Origin: Thauera terpenica 58Eu
Lineage (GTDB): Bacteria > Pseudomonadota > Gammaproteobacteria > Burkholderiales > Rhodocyclaceae
DNA: 64,000 nucleotides
Direction of reading: 5' to 3'
Assembly: GCF_000443165.1 (NCBI RefSeq)
Contig: NZ_ATJV01000051.1
Coordinates: 1 to 64,000, forward strand
How positions within the stretch are numbered: position 1 is the stretch's first letter; each line of letters starts with the position of its first letter. The notes under the pieces are model-generated. The model searched no databases, was not told where the DNA came from, and saw only the letters and a list, made by a program, of their open reading frames with translations. Shown here one piece after another: positions 38,338 to 46,710 of this stretch. The position numbers were made by a program, and so were the translations under genes.

Positions 38338-39552
38338 ATGCAGATGAAGAAACTCAGCACCCTGGCCTGCGCGGCCGCCTTTGCCACGCTGTCGGGCGCG
38401 GCAAGTGCGCAGATCTCGGACAATACGGTCAAGGTCGGCGTGCTCACCGATATGTCGGGCACCTATTCCGACCTCGCCGGCGCCGGCGCCGTGCTCGCCA
38501 CCGAGATGGCGATCGCGGACTTCATCGCCGAGGCCAAGCCCGCGTTCAAGGTCGAGATGGTCTCCGCCGACCACCAGAACAAGGCCGATATCGCCTCCAA
38601 CAAGGCGCGCGAATGGTTCGAGCGCGAGGGTGTCGACACCGCCACGGAACTCGTCACCACCTCGACTGCGCTCGCGGTGATGAAGGTCGCCAAGGAGATG
38701 AACCGTGTCGCGCTGATGAGCGGCCCCGCCTCGACGCCAATCACCAACGAGCAGTGCAACGACGTCACCGTGCACTACACCTACGACACCTATGCGCTCG
38801 CCAACGGCACCGCCAAGGCGGTGACCCAGCAGGGCGGCGACACCTGGTTCTTCCTGACCGCCGACTATGCCTTCGGCCAGGCGCTGGAGAAGGACTCGTC
38901 CGCGGTGGTCATCGCCAATGGCGGCAAGGTGCTGGGTTCAGTGCGCCACCCCTTCCCGGCCGCGGACTTCTCGTCCTTCCTGCTCCAGGCCCAGGCCTCG
39001 GGCGCCAAGATCATCGGCCTGGCCAACGCCGGCGCCGACACCACCAACGCGATCAAGCAGGCGGCCGAGTTCGGCATCACCCCCAAACAGTCGCTGGCCG
39101 GGCTGTTGATGTTCATCTCCGACGTGCATTCGCTCGGGCTGCAGGCCACCCAGGGCATGTACCTGACCACCGGCTTCTACTGGGATCTCGACGACGATAC
39201 CCGCGCCTGGTCCAAGCGCTTCTTCGAGAAGCAGAAGCGCATGCCGACCATGGTGCAGGCGGGCCAGTATTCCTCGGTGCTGCATTACCTGCGCGCGGTG
39301 CAGGCGACTGGCACTGACGAGGCGGGCAAGGTCATGGCGCACATGAAGGCCACCCCGATCAAGGACTTCTTCGGCAAGAACGGCCGCATCCGCGAGGACG
39401 GGCGCATGGTGCACGACATGTATCTGGCGCAGGTGAAGACACCCGCCGAGTCCAAGTACCCGTGGGACTACTACAACATCCGCCAGACCATTCCCGCGGA
39501 AGAGGCCTTCCAGCCGCTGGCGCAGTCGAGGTGCCCGCTGGTCAAGAAGTGA
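38338..39552 (+). CDS. Periplasmic substrate-binding protein of the liv-type importer
   Basis: 404 residues from the ATG at 38338 (GGAG seven bases upstream). A signal peptide (MQMKKLSTLACAAAFATLSG, cleavage near ASAQ) precedes a type-I periplasmic binding fold beginning VKVGVLTDMSGTYSDLAGAG. Relatives bind amino acids or aromatic acids; the protein is closer in character to aromatic/unknown-ligand members than to LivJ/LivK, but this is judgement by eye. It sits in the middle of the transporter operon. Confidence 0.88.
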   Translation: MQMKKLSTLACAAAFATLSGAASAQISDNTVKVGVLTDMSGTYSDLAGAGAVLATEMAIADFIAEAKPAFKVEMVSADHQNKADIASNKAREWFEREGVDTATELVTTSTALAVMKVAKEMNRVALMSGPASTPITNEQCNDVTVHYTYDTYALANGTAKAVTQQGGDTWFFLTADYAFGQALEKDSSAVVIANGGKVLGSVRHPFPAADFSSFLLQAQASGAKIIGLANAGADTTNAIKQAAEFGITPKQSLAGLLMFISDVHSLGLQATQGMYLTTGFYWDLDDDTRAWSKRFFEKQKRMPTMVQAGQYSSVLHYLRAVQATGTDEAGKVMAHMKATPIKDFFGKNGRIREDGRMVHDMYLAQVKTPAESKYPWDYYNIRQTIPAEEAFQPLAQSRCPLVKK

Positions 39553-39623
39553 TCTGATCGCGGAGTCTTCCGCACTTCACGACGCGTGGGGGCGGCGCGG
39601 CCGCCTCCATGCGGGAGTCGCAT

Positions 39624-40505
39624 ATGGAAATTTTCGGTGTCCCGGGCGCACTGCTCGGCAGCCAGTTGCTGGTCGGCCTGATCAACGGTTCGTTCTACGC
39701 GATCCTGAGTCTGGGCCTGGCCATCATCTTCGGCCTGCTCAACATCATCAACTTCAGCCACGGCGCCCAGTACATGATGGGCGCCTTCGTGGCGTGGATC
39801 GCGCTCAACAAGCTGGGCGTCAACTACTGGGTGGCGCTGCTGTTCGCGCCGATCGTCATCGGCGCGCTGGGCGTGGTGATCGAGCGCACGATGCTGCGCA
39901 AACTGTACAAGCTCGACCATCTTTACGGCCTGCTGCTGACCTTCGGCCTGGCGTTGATCTTCGAGGGCGTGTTCCGCGACCAGTACGGCATCTCCGGTCA
40001 GTCCTATCCTGTGCCTGAGTTGCTGCAGGGCGGGGTGAACATAGGCTTCATGTTCCTGCCGATTTACCGCGCCTGGGTGGTGGTGGCTGCGCTGACGGTG
40101 TGTTTTGCGACCTGGTTCATCATCGAGAAGACCAAGCTCGGCGCCTACCTGCGCGCCGGCACCGAGAATCCACAGATGGTGCAGGCGCTCGGCATCAACG
40201 TGCCGCTGCTGATCACCTTCACCTATGGCTTTGGCGTTGCGCTCGCGGCCTTCGCCGGCGTGCTCGCCGCACCGATCTATCAGGTCAGCCCGCTGATGGG
40301 TTCGAACCTGATCATCGTCGTGTTCGCCGTGGTGGTGATCGGTGGCATGGGCTCGATCATGGGGTCCATCCTGACCGGTCTTGGCCTCGGCCTGATCGAG
40401 GGCCTGACCCGCGTGTTCTACCCTGAAGCCTCGGCGGTGGTGGTGTTCGTGATCATGGTGATCGTGCTGCTGGTGCGGCCCGCCGGTCTGTTCGGCAAGG
40501 CCTGA
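39624..40505 (+). CDS. livH: Liv-type ABC importer permease LivH
   Basis: 293 residues with about eight membrane helices; the ATG at 39624 is preferred over 39609 because GGGAG lies six bases before it. Signature LINGSFYAILSLGLAIIFGLLNIINFSHG near the N-terminus and the EAA-like loop GTENPQMVQALGINV mark the family. Forms the inner-membrane channel with LivM. Confidence 0.9.
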   Translation: MEIFGVPGALLGSQLLVGLINGSFYAILSLGLAIIFGLLNIINFSHGAQYMMGAFVAWIALNKLGVNYWVALLFAPIVIGALGVVIERTMLRKLYKLDHLYGLLLTFGLALIFEGVFRDQYGISGQSYPVPELLQGGVNIGFMFLPIYRAWVVVAALTVCFATWFIIEKTKLGAYLRAGTENPQMVQALGINVPLLITFTYGFGVALAAFAGVLAAPIYQVSPLMGSNLIIVVFAVVVIGGMGSIMGSILTGLGLGLIEGLTRVFYPEASAVVVFVIMVIVLLVRPAGLFGKA

Positions 40506-40528
40506 AGGCGGCGAAAGGAATCAGACTG

Positions 40529-41482
40529 ATGAACAACCCGAATTCGATGTTTGCCCGCGCCCTGCCGATCCTGTTCGGTGTGCTGTTCCTGATCGGGCTG
40601 GTGGCACCGTTCGCGGTGTATCCCACCTTCCTCATGAAGATCCTGTGCTTCGGTTTGTTCGCGTGCGCGTTCAACCTGCTGCTCGGCTTCGCCGGCCTGC
40701 TGTCCTTCGGTCATGCCGCCTTCCTCGGCAGCGCCGGCTACGTGTGCGGCATGCTGGTGCGCGATGTCGGCGTCACGCCCGAGGTGGGCATCATTGGCGG
40801 CACGCTCGCCGCCGGTGCGCTCGGCTGGCTGTTCGGCATGCTGGCGATCCGCCGTACCGGCATCTACTTCGCGATGATCACGCTGGCGCTGTCGCAGATG
40901 GTGTATTTCGTCGTGCTGCAGTGGAAGGCGACCGGCGGCGAGGACGGTCTGCAGGGTGTGCCGCGCGGCCACCTGTTCGGCATCATCGACCTGTCTGACA
41001 ACATCGCGATGTATTACCTGGTGTTCGCGGTGTTCTGCATCGGCTTCTTCATCATCTATCGCGCGATCCATTCGCCCTTCGGCCAGATCCTCAAGGCGAT
41101 CCGGGAGAACGAGCCGCGTGCGATGTCGCTCGGTTACGACGTCGCCAAGTTCAAGCTGCTGGCCTTCGTGCTGTCGGCCGCGCTCGCCGGCATGGCGGGG
41201 GCGACCAAGACCCTGGTGTTCCAGCTCGCCTCGCTGACCGATGTGCACTGGCACACCTCCGGAGAGGTGGTGCTGATGACGCTGCTCGGTGGCCTTGGCA
41301 CCGTGCTCGGCCCGCTGGTCGGGGCCGCCACCATCGTGTCGCTGCAGACCGAGCTCGCCGATAGCGTGGGCTCATGGGTGACGGTGATCATGGGGGTGAT
41401 CTTTGTGGTCTGCGTGCTGCTGTTCCGCCGCGGCATCGTCGGCGAGCTACAGGCGCTGATCCACCGTGCCGGCATCCGCTGA
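40529..41482 (+). CDS. livM: Liv-type ABC importer permease LivM
   Basis: 317 residues, about nine membrane helices, with FNLLLGFAGLLSFGHAAFLG and the cytoplasmic loop AIRENEPRAMSLGYDV of LivM proteins. It follows livH by 23 bases and ends the operon. Its 3' end overlaps the 3' end of the opposing ClC gene by 36 bases, so the two transcripts must run through each other's tails. Confidence 0.9.
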   Translation: MNNPNSMFARALPILFGVLFLIGLVAPFAVYPTFLMKILCFGLFACAFNLLLGFAGLLSFGHAAFLGSAGYVCGMLVRDVGVTPEVGIIGGTLAAGALGWLFGMLAIRRTGIYFAMITLALSQMVYFVVLQWKATGGEDGLQGVPRGHLFGIIDLSDNIAMYYLVFAVFCIGFFIIYRAIHSPFGQILKAIRENEPRAMSLGYDVAKFKLLAFVLSAALAGMAGATKTLVFQLASLTDVHWHTSGEVVLMTLLGGLGTVLGPLVGAATIVSLQTELADSVGSWVTVIMGVIFVVCVLLFRRGIVGELQALIHRAGIR

Positions 41483-42916
41483 TCCGGTCTTGGCGTCGGG
41501 GAGCAGGGCGGGCGGTTTTGAGCTGGGGCGGGCTGAATGCAGCCGACCCTCGGCGCGGCGCAGCGCCGGGAAGGCGAGCGCATGGTAAAGCGGTACGGGC
41601 GCGACTGAGCGCGAGATGCCGTTCGCGATCACGGCGGTCGCCATCAGCGGCAGCAGCATCTCGTGGTTGGCCGTCATCTCCATGACTATGACGAAGGAGG
41701 TGATGGGGGACTGCGTCATCGCCGCGAGGAAGGCCACCATGCCCAGCACCAGAATGGCGGCGCTGGCGTCGGCCTCTCCGGGCAGCAGCAGGGCGACGTC
41801 GGCGCCGAGGCCGGCGCCGACGGCCAGTGCCGGGGCGAATATGCCGCCGGGGATGCGTGATACGAAGGCGAGCCAGATGACGGCCAGCTTGGCGAACATG
41901 AACACGACCGGCAGGCTTGCCAGGCCTTCGAGGGCAGCCTTGGATTCGCCGTAGCCGGTGCCGTAGGTGAGGCCTCCGCTCAACAGGCCGATGAGGCCGG
42001 TCACCAGCCCGCAAGCTGCTGCAAACGCCACCGGCCGGGACAGGGCGAAGACACCCAGCTTGCCGGGCAGGCCACGTGCCGAGGCCACCAGCAGGCGCGA
42101 GAAACCGCCGCCCAGAAGCCCGCCGCTGATGCCACAGATCAGCACCGGCCAGAGGCCGGTTGGCCATGCCAGCGCCGCCGGCGTGCGACCGAAATATGTG
42201 TAGTTGCCCAGTACGGCCAGTGACATCAGGCCGGCGAAGATGACCGCGGTCAGCGTCATGCTGTTGGCGCGAAAGGCGCGATGGCGGCACATCTCCTCAA
42301 TCGCGAACATGATGCCGCCCAGCGGCGTGTTGAAGGCCGCGGCAATGCCGGCTCCGCTGCCCGCGATGATGAGGTCGCGGCTGGACGCGATGCGCCCGCG
42401 TTTGCGCCCCGCGAGCATATGCATCACCGAGGCACCGATCTGTACCGAGGGACCCTCGCGGCCGATCGCGGCACCCGACAGCAGTCCGCCCAGGGTCAGC
42501 ACCACCTTGGCCAGGGCGATGCGTAGTGATAGGAACTGCTTGCGCACGTTGCCGTCTTCGGAGAGCGAGGCGGCGATTGCCTGAGGAATGCCGCTGCCTT
42601 CGGTCGCGGGGAAGAACTTGCGCGAGATCCAGGCCAGGAAGGCAAATCCGGCCGGTGCCACGAACAAGGTCAGCCACGGCCGCTCGTGCATGATGCTTGC
42701 GTGAGTTCCGATGGCCAGTTCGGCGCCGATCGCAAATGCAATGCAGATCAGTCCGGCCAGTAGCGCCGCACCGCCCAGCAGCAGGCGCTTGTGCCAGCGC
42801 CCGATCGAAAGCCATGGCAGGGCGTAGCGTCGACCACGGCGAGCAAGCCGTCTGAACGCGCGGCGTGTGGATGAGCCAGCAGAGGCAGAAGGGGGCTTGG
42901 GCTTGGGGGATTCCAT
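41447..42916 (-). CDS. ClC-family chloride/proton antiporter
   Basis: 489 residues, many membrane helices. Selectivity-filter motifs are complete: GSGIPQ, GREGPS (with the gating glutamate), GGIFAPAL and a late tyrosine in VPLYHALAF. The internal proton glutamate is present in FAIEEM, arguing for an exchanger rather than a channel. A basic N-terminal cytoplasmic tail precedes the first helix and there are no CBS domains. Likely role: chloride or anion exchange in acid or ionic stress. Confidence 0.92.
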   Translation of the reverse strand: MESPKPKPPSASAGSSTRRAFRRLARRGRRYALPWLSIGRWHKRLLLGGAALLAGLICIAFAIGAELAIGTHASIMHERPWLTLFVAPAGFAFLAWISRKFFPATEGSGIPQAIAASLSEDGNVRKQFLSLRIALAKVVLTLGGLLSGAAIGREGPSVQIGASVMHMLAGRKRGRIASSRDLIIAGSGAGIAAAFNTPLGGIMFAIEEMCRHRAFRANSMTLTAVIFAGLMSLAVLGNYTYFGRTPAALAWPTGLWPVLICGISGGLLGGGFSRLLVASARGLPGKLGVFALSRPVAFAAACGLVTGLIGLLSGGLTYGTGYGESKAALEGLASLPVVFMFAKLAVIWLAFVSRIPGGIFAPALAVGAGLGADVALLLPGEADASAAILVLGMVAFLAAMTQSPITSFVIVMEMTANHEMLLPLMATAVIANGISRSVAPVPLYHALAFPALRRAEGRLHSARPSSKPPALLPDAKTGSADAGTVDQRL

Positions 42917-43029
42917 GAGGGGCGGCCGAGTTGCGTGCAGGCAACATGATGTGGCTGTGCACCATACACACCATGCGGAAGGTCAACGATACCGCTACCA
43001 TGCACCGCATGAGTAGCTGTGATGTATTT

Positions 43030-43058
43030 TTGACAATATTGATTCAAGCAAATATAGT
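43030..43058 (+). promoter_or_regulatory. Sigma-70 promoter of the MarR gene
   Basis: TTGACA, a 17-base spacer, then TATAGT. A symmetric CAATATTG (43034-43041) overlaps the -35 region and could be part of a MarR operator. The -10 ends only nine bases before the start codon. Confidence 0.75.
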
Positions 43059-43067
43059 TGGAGCCTG

Positions 43068-43577
43068 ATGGAAATGGTGGAAACGCAGCAAAAGGTGAAA
43101 AAGCCAGCGCCTCCGGCGACGCCCTTGTCGGTCCTGCAGCGCTTCAGGGTGCTCATCCGCACCGCTCAGCGCCATTCGCAGTGGATAGAGCGCCAGAGTG
43201 GTGTCACGGGCGCGCAGCTTTGGGCCTTGCAGGAATTGAGCGAAGTGCCGGGTTTGAGGGTGGGCGAGTTGGCCAACCGCATGGCGCTTCATCAATCGAC
43301 CGCGTCGAACATGGTGGATCGGCTCGAGACCGGTGGTCTGATTCGCAAGGAGCGCAGCAGCGTCGATCAGCGTGTGGTGCGTCTGTACCTGACCGATGAG
43401 GGTGTGGCCATGCTGGGACGGGCGCCGTCGCCGGCCCGTGGTGTCTTGCCTGAAGCGCTTCGCCTGCTTGACCCGGGGGCCTTGAACCGCCTGCAGGGCG
43501 AACTGGACGGAGTCTTGTTGCAGATTCGCGACCTCGACGAAGGTTTCGGCATGCAGCCTCTGCCATTTACCGAATGA
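43068..43577 (+). CDS. MarR-family transcriptional regulator
   Basis: 169 residues. The winged helix core (about 50-125) shows LRVGELANRMALHQSTASNMVDRLETGGLIRKERSSVDQRVVRLYLTDEG, typical of MarR. A charged N-terminal tail of about 20 residues precedes it. Targets are unknown; the neighbours are a ClC antiporter (divergent) and bamD (convergent), neither a classic MarR target. Promoter position suggests the mRNA starts at or just before the ATG at 43068, although GGAG sits upstream of it in the DNA. Confidence 0.88.
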   Translation: MEMVETQQKVKKPAPPATPLSVLQRFRVLIRTAQRHSQWIERQSGVTGAQLWALQELSEVPGLRVGELANRMALHQSTASNMVDRLETGGLIRKERSSVDQRVVRLYLTDEGVAMLGRAPSPARGVLPEALRLLDPGALNRLQGELDGVLLQIRDLDEGFGMQPLPFTE

Positions 43578-43625
43578 TTTTTCCTGTGTCCGGGGTTCTT
43601 CATGCCCGGATGCGGACAGCAGCTT

Positions 43626-43653
43626 GAGCGGCCTTGGGGCCGCTCTTTTTTTT
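43626..43653 (+). terminator. Terminator of the MarR gene
   Basis: GAGCGGCC pairs with GGCCGCTC around a TTGG loop, followed by eight T. A classic intrinsic terminator about 50 bases after the stop. Confidence 0.9.
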
Positions 43654-43676
43654 GCGGCGGCCATGCGGGGCGCAGC

Positions 43677-43707
43677 AAAAAAAGAGGCGCTCACAAGCGA
43701 GCGCCTC
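43677..43707 (-). terminator. Terminator of bamD
   Basis: On the minus strand GAGGCGCTC pairs with GAGCGCCTC and is followed by seven T (an A run at 43677-43683 on the plus strand). It lies 28 bases past the bamD stop, back to back with the MarR terminator. Confidence 0.88.
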
Positions 43708-43734
43708 GTTCTGTGCCTTGCCAGGCGTGCTGGC

Positions 43735-44544
43735 CTACCAGAGCTGCCACCAGGGCTTGTCGCTCTCGGGGCCGCCGGAGAAATAGACGCTCGAGGGGAA
43801 GTTCATGCGCATCACGCGCTCGGCATCATCACGCAACTGAGTCATGCCGAGTGCGTCGTAGCTCTTGACGAGCAGGAACAGCGCCTCCTCGTTGGCTGGT
43901 GCCTGCGGGAAATTGGTCACCGCAGTCTGGGCGCGGTTGATCGCGGCCACATACGCACCGCGGTTGTAGTAGTAGCGCGAGACATGCACTTCGTGCGCCG
44001 CCAGTGAGTTCACCAGGTACTGCATGCGTGCACGCGAATCACTGGCGTAGCGGCTTTCCGGAAAGCGGGTGACGAGTTCGCGGAAGCTGTCAAAGGCCTC
44101 GCGGGCGCCCTTGGGGTCGCGTTCGGAGAGATCCTGACGCGACAGGGCTGCGAGCAGGCCGAGGTCTTCGTTGAAGTTGACCAGGCCCTTCAGATAATAG
44201 ACGTAGTCGACGTTGGGGTGGTTGGGGTGGAGCTTGATGAAGCGGTCGGCGGCGGCGAGCGCAAGCGCCTGTTCGCCCTGCTTGTAGTAAGCGTAGGCGA
44301 CCTCGATCTGGGCCTGCTGGGCGAAGCGCCCGTAGGGGTAGCGTGCCTCGAGCTTCTCGAACATCTGGATGGCGCGATCGTAGCCGCCCTCAGACATCGA
44401 CAGCTTGGCCTCGGAGTAGAGCTTCTGGGCATTCCAGCCGCTCGTTTCGTCGGCCTGTTCGGGCAACAGGCCACAGCCGCCGAGCACCAGCGCGCCGATC
44501 AGTGCCGCTTTTCCCGCTAAACTTCCAAGGGTGAACCTGGCCAT
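43735..44544 (-). CDS. bamD: Outer membrane assembly lipoprotein BamD
   Basis: 269 residues. A lipoprotein signal with lipobox LGGC (Cys 24) is followed by about five TPR repeats (SEGGYDRAIQMFEKLEARYPYGRFAQQAQIEVAYAYYK and onwards). BamD is an essential part of the BAM complex that folds beta-barrel proteins into the outer membrane. It is divergent from rluD, a very common neighbourhood; their annotated start codons overlap by 14 bases if the GTG start of rluD is used. Confidence 0.95.
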   Translation of the reverse strand: MARFTLGSLAGKAALIGALVLGGCGLLPEQADETSGWNAQKLYSEAKLSMSEGGYDRAIQMFEKLEARYPYGRFAQQAQIEVAYAYYKQGEQALALAAADRFIKLHPNHPNVDYVYYLKGLVNFNEDLGLLAALSRQDLSERDPKGAREAFDSFRELVTRFPESRYASDSRARMQYLVNSLAAHEVHVSRYYYNRGAYVAAINRAQTAVTNFPQAPANEEALFLLVKSYDALGMTQLRDDAERVMRMNFPSSVYFSGGPESDKPWWQLW

Positions 44545-45514
44545 CGAAAAAACTCGCGTGAATGAACGCGCCGATTATATAGCAGGCGACGCGCCGAACT
44601 CGCCCGTCGTGATGATGATTCCTCACGATCTGGCTGGCTTGCGCCTCGACCAGGCGCTGGCGCGGCTTTTCCCCGCGTACTCGCGCAGCCGCCTGCAGGC
44701 CTGGTTGCGGGATGGCCGCATCCAGGTCGACGGTGCCTCGCCGGACGCTCGGCGCAAGGTCCGGGGTGGCGAGCAGGTCGAGCTTGTCAGCGCACCCGCA
44801 GCCGAGGACAGTGCTCAGCTGCCTGAGGACATCCCGCTGCAGGTGGTGTTCGAGGACGAGCACCTGTTGGTCATCAACAAGCCGGCGGGCCTGGTCGTGC
44901 ATCCCGGGAACGGCAACTGGAGCGGGACCTTGCTCAACGCCTTGTTGCACCATGCGCCCGAGCTGGCAGAGGTGCCGCGGGCCGGAATCGTGCACAGGCT
45001 GGACAAGGACACCAGCGGCTTGCTGGTGGTCGCCAGGACAGTGCCGGCACAAGTAAATCTCATCGAGCAGATGCAGGCGCGCAGTGTGAAGCGGGTGTAC
45101 CGCGCATTGGTGCACGGCAAGCTGCAGGCGGGCGGCACGGTGGATGCCAGCATAGGCCGCCACCCGACCCGGCGCACACGCATGGCGGTGGTGGCGGATG
45201 GGCGGCCCGCGCTGACCCATTACGGCATCATGGAGCGCTTCGCGCAGACAACACTGCTCGAATGCCGGCTCGAAACCGGACGCACGCACCAGATCCGGGT
45301 GCATATGGCCCAGCTCGGACATCCCTTGGTGGGCGACCCGGTCTATGGCGGGCGGCGCGTGCCGCCGCCCGGGTGCGAAGGTTTCAGCCGCCAGGCCTTG
45401 CACGCTCTTTGTTTGGGCCTGGTGCATCCGGCCAGCGCCGAGTTCATGCAGTGGGAGGTGCCGATGGCGGAGGATTTCATCGCCCTGCTGCAGCGGGTGA
45501 GGGCGGCGCCATGA
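44531..45514 (+). CDS. rluD: 23S rRNA pseudouridine synthase RluD
   Basis: 327 residues from the GTG at 44531; ATG 44612 (MMIPHDLAGLRLDQALA) is a good alternative, as it would clear the bamD start and its -10. An S4 RNA-binding domain (about 35-90; SRSRLQAWLRDGRIQVDG) precedes the catalytic domain with the aspartate in GIVHRLDKDTSGLLVVA and the RTHQIRVHMAQLGHP motif. It forms pseudouridines in helix 69 of 23S rRNA. Its stop overlaps the ATG of pgeF (ATGA). Confidence 0.93.
   Translation: MNLAIEKTRVNERADYIAGDAPNSPVVMMIPHDLAGLRLDQALARLFPAYSRSRLQAWLRDGRIQVDGASPDARRKVRGGEQVELVSAPAAEDSAQLPEDIPLQVVFEDEHLLVINKPAGLVVHPGNGNWSGTLLNALLHHAPELAEVPRAGIVHRLDKDTSGLLVVARTVPAQVNLIEQMQARSVKRVYRALVHGKLQAGGTVDASIGRHPTRRTRMAVVADGRPALTHYGIMERFAQTTLLECRLETGRTHQIRVHMAQLGHPLVGDPVYGGRRVPPPGCEGFSRQALHALCLGLVHPASAEFMQWEVPMAEDFIALLQRVRAAP
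44574..44579 (-). promoter_or_regulatory. -10 element of bamD
   Basis: On the minus strand this is a perfect TATAAT, 30 bases before the bamD ATG. No clear -35 is seen 16-18 bases upstream. It lies inside the 5' end of the longest rluD reading frame, hinting that rluD really starts further in. Confidence 0.5.
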
Positions 45515-46377
45515 GCCGGGCGCTCAATGGTGGCGCGGCCGATGATGAGCATGTGGGTGTGATCACGCCCGACTGGACCACCCCTGCCAATGTGCGTGCG
45601 CTGCTGACCACACGCGTGGGCGGTTACAGCCTGCCGCCCTACGACGGCTTGAACCTCGGCTCCCATGTTGGCGATACGCCGGCTGCGGTGGCGCGCAATC
45701 GCGCCGCGCTGCGTGGGCACCTGCCTGCCGAGCCCATCTGGCTGTCACAGGTGCATGGCGTCGAGGTCGCCGATGCGGCCGACCTAGAGGCAGACGCCGA
45801 TGGCAAGTCTGCTGTGGTACCGGTGGCCGATGCCATCGTTGCGCGCGCGCCAGGTCGGGTGTGCGTGGTGATGACGGCAGACTGTCTGCCCGTGTTGTTG
45901 TGCGACGTCGATGGCACGGTGGTCGGGGCTGCGCATGCGGGCTGGCGCGGACTGGCCGACGGTGTGCTTGAGGCCACGATCGCGCGCATGGGGGTTGCGC
46001 CCGGCCGGCTGCGTGCCTGGCTGGGACCGGCGATCGGGCCGGATCACTTTGAGGTCGGTGAGGAGGTGCGTGCTGCGTTCGTGCGCGCCGATCCGCTTGC
46101 TGCGCTGGCGTTCCGGCCGACTGCAGGTGAGTGCATGGGCACGGGTGGAGCGGCGATGGCGGGAAAATGGTGGGCGGATCTGTTCATCCTCGCGCGCCAG
46201 CGCTTGTTACGGGCCGGCGTCACTCACATCGAGGGCGGGGGAGTGTGCACCTATACGGATGACAGGCGTTTCTATTCCTACCGACGCGACGGACGGACCG
46301 GACGTTTTGCCTCGATGGTGTGGCTCGAGCCGTGCCTGGCGCCGTCCATGGCCAGCGCGGCAGGCGAGGGTGGATGA
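45511..46377 (+). CDS. pgeF: Peptidoglycan editing factor / multicopper-like YfiH protein
   Basis: 288 residues. Family motifs LSQVHG, MTADCLPVLLCD and GAAHAGWRGL supply the metal-binding His and Cys residues; GPAIGPDHFEVG is also typical. PgeF removes wrongly inserted L-Ser stem residues from peptidoglycan precursors in E. coli; older names are polyphenol oxidase or laccase. Translationally coupled to rluD through an ATGA overlap, the usual gene order. Confidence 0.92.
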   Translation: MSRALNGGAADDEHVGVITPDWTTPANVRALLTTRVGGYSLPPYDGLNLGSHVGDTPAAVARNRAALRGHLPAEPIWLSQVHGVEVADAADLEADADGKSAVVPVADAIVARAPGRVCVVMTADCLPVLLCDVDGTVVGAAHAGWRGLADGVLEATIARMGVAPGRLRAWLGPAIGPDHFEVGEEVRAAFVRADPLAALAFRPTAGECMGTGGAAMAGKWWADLFILARQRLLRAGVTHIEGGGVCTYTDDRRFYSYRRDGRTGRFASMVWLEPCLAPSMASAAGEGG

Positions 46378-46392
46378 TGGAAACGGGCGTCG

Positions 46393-46608
46393 CTATTGAT
46401 CGCCGTCTGTTTCGGCTCTATCGTTGAGGTCATTGGCTTCGCGCTGGCGCTGGCGCCGGCGGCGGGTTGGTGTACCGAACAGCCACAAGAACAAGGTCAT
46501 CGGGGCGAGGCCGTAAAAAACGAAGGTCAACACACCGCCCACCACCGAGTTGTCGGTAACGGCAGCAAGCAGCGCGACGTAGAGCCAGGCAATAGCGATC
46601 AGGTACAT
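46393..46608 (-). CDS. Small two-helix membrane protein, function unknown
   Basis: 71 residues: two hydrophobic helices (about 1-18, YLIAIAWLYVALLAAV, and 24-45, GGVLTFVFYGLAPMTLFLWLF) followed by a very basic then acidic tail (RRRRQRQREANDLNDRAE). I do not recognise a named family. It is convergent with pgeF, ending 16 bases from its stop, and divergent from phaC. GGAAGG lies about 12 bases upstream of the ATG. The clean helix/tail architecture argues that it is real. Confidence 0.6.
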   Translation of the reverse strand: MYLIAIAWLYVALLAAVTDNSVVGGVLTFVFYGLAPMTLFLWLFGTPTRRRRQRQREANDLNDRAETDGDQ

Positions 46609-46710
46609 GAGGTCGATTCTACCTTCCGGAGCATTCCGGGCGGTCGATGGCGAATGAACAAGGCAAACCCGGGCGCGGTCGCTTCCTCGACCCGTCGATA
46701 GGAGGTAGTG

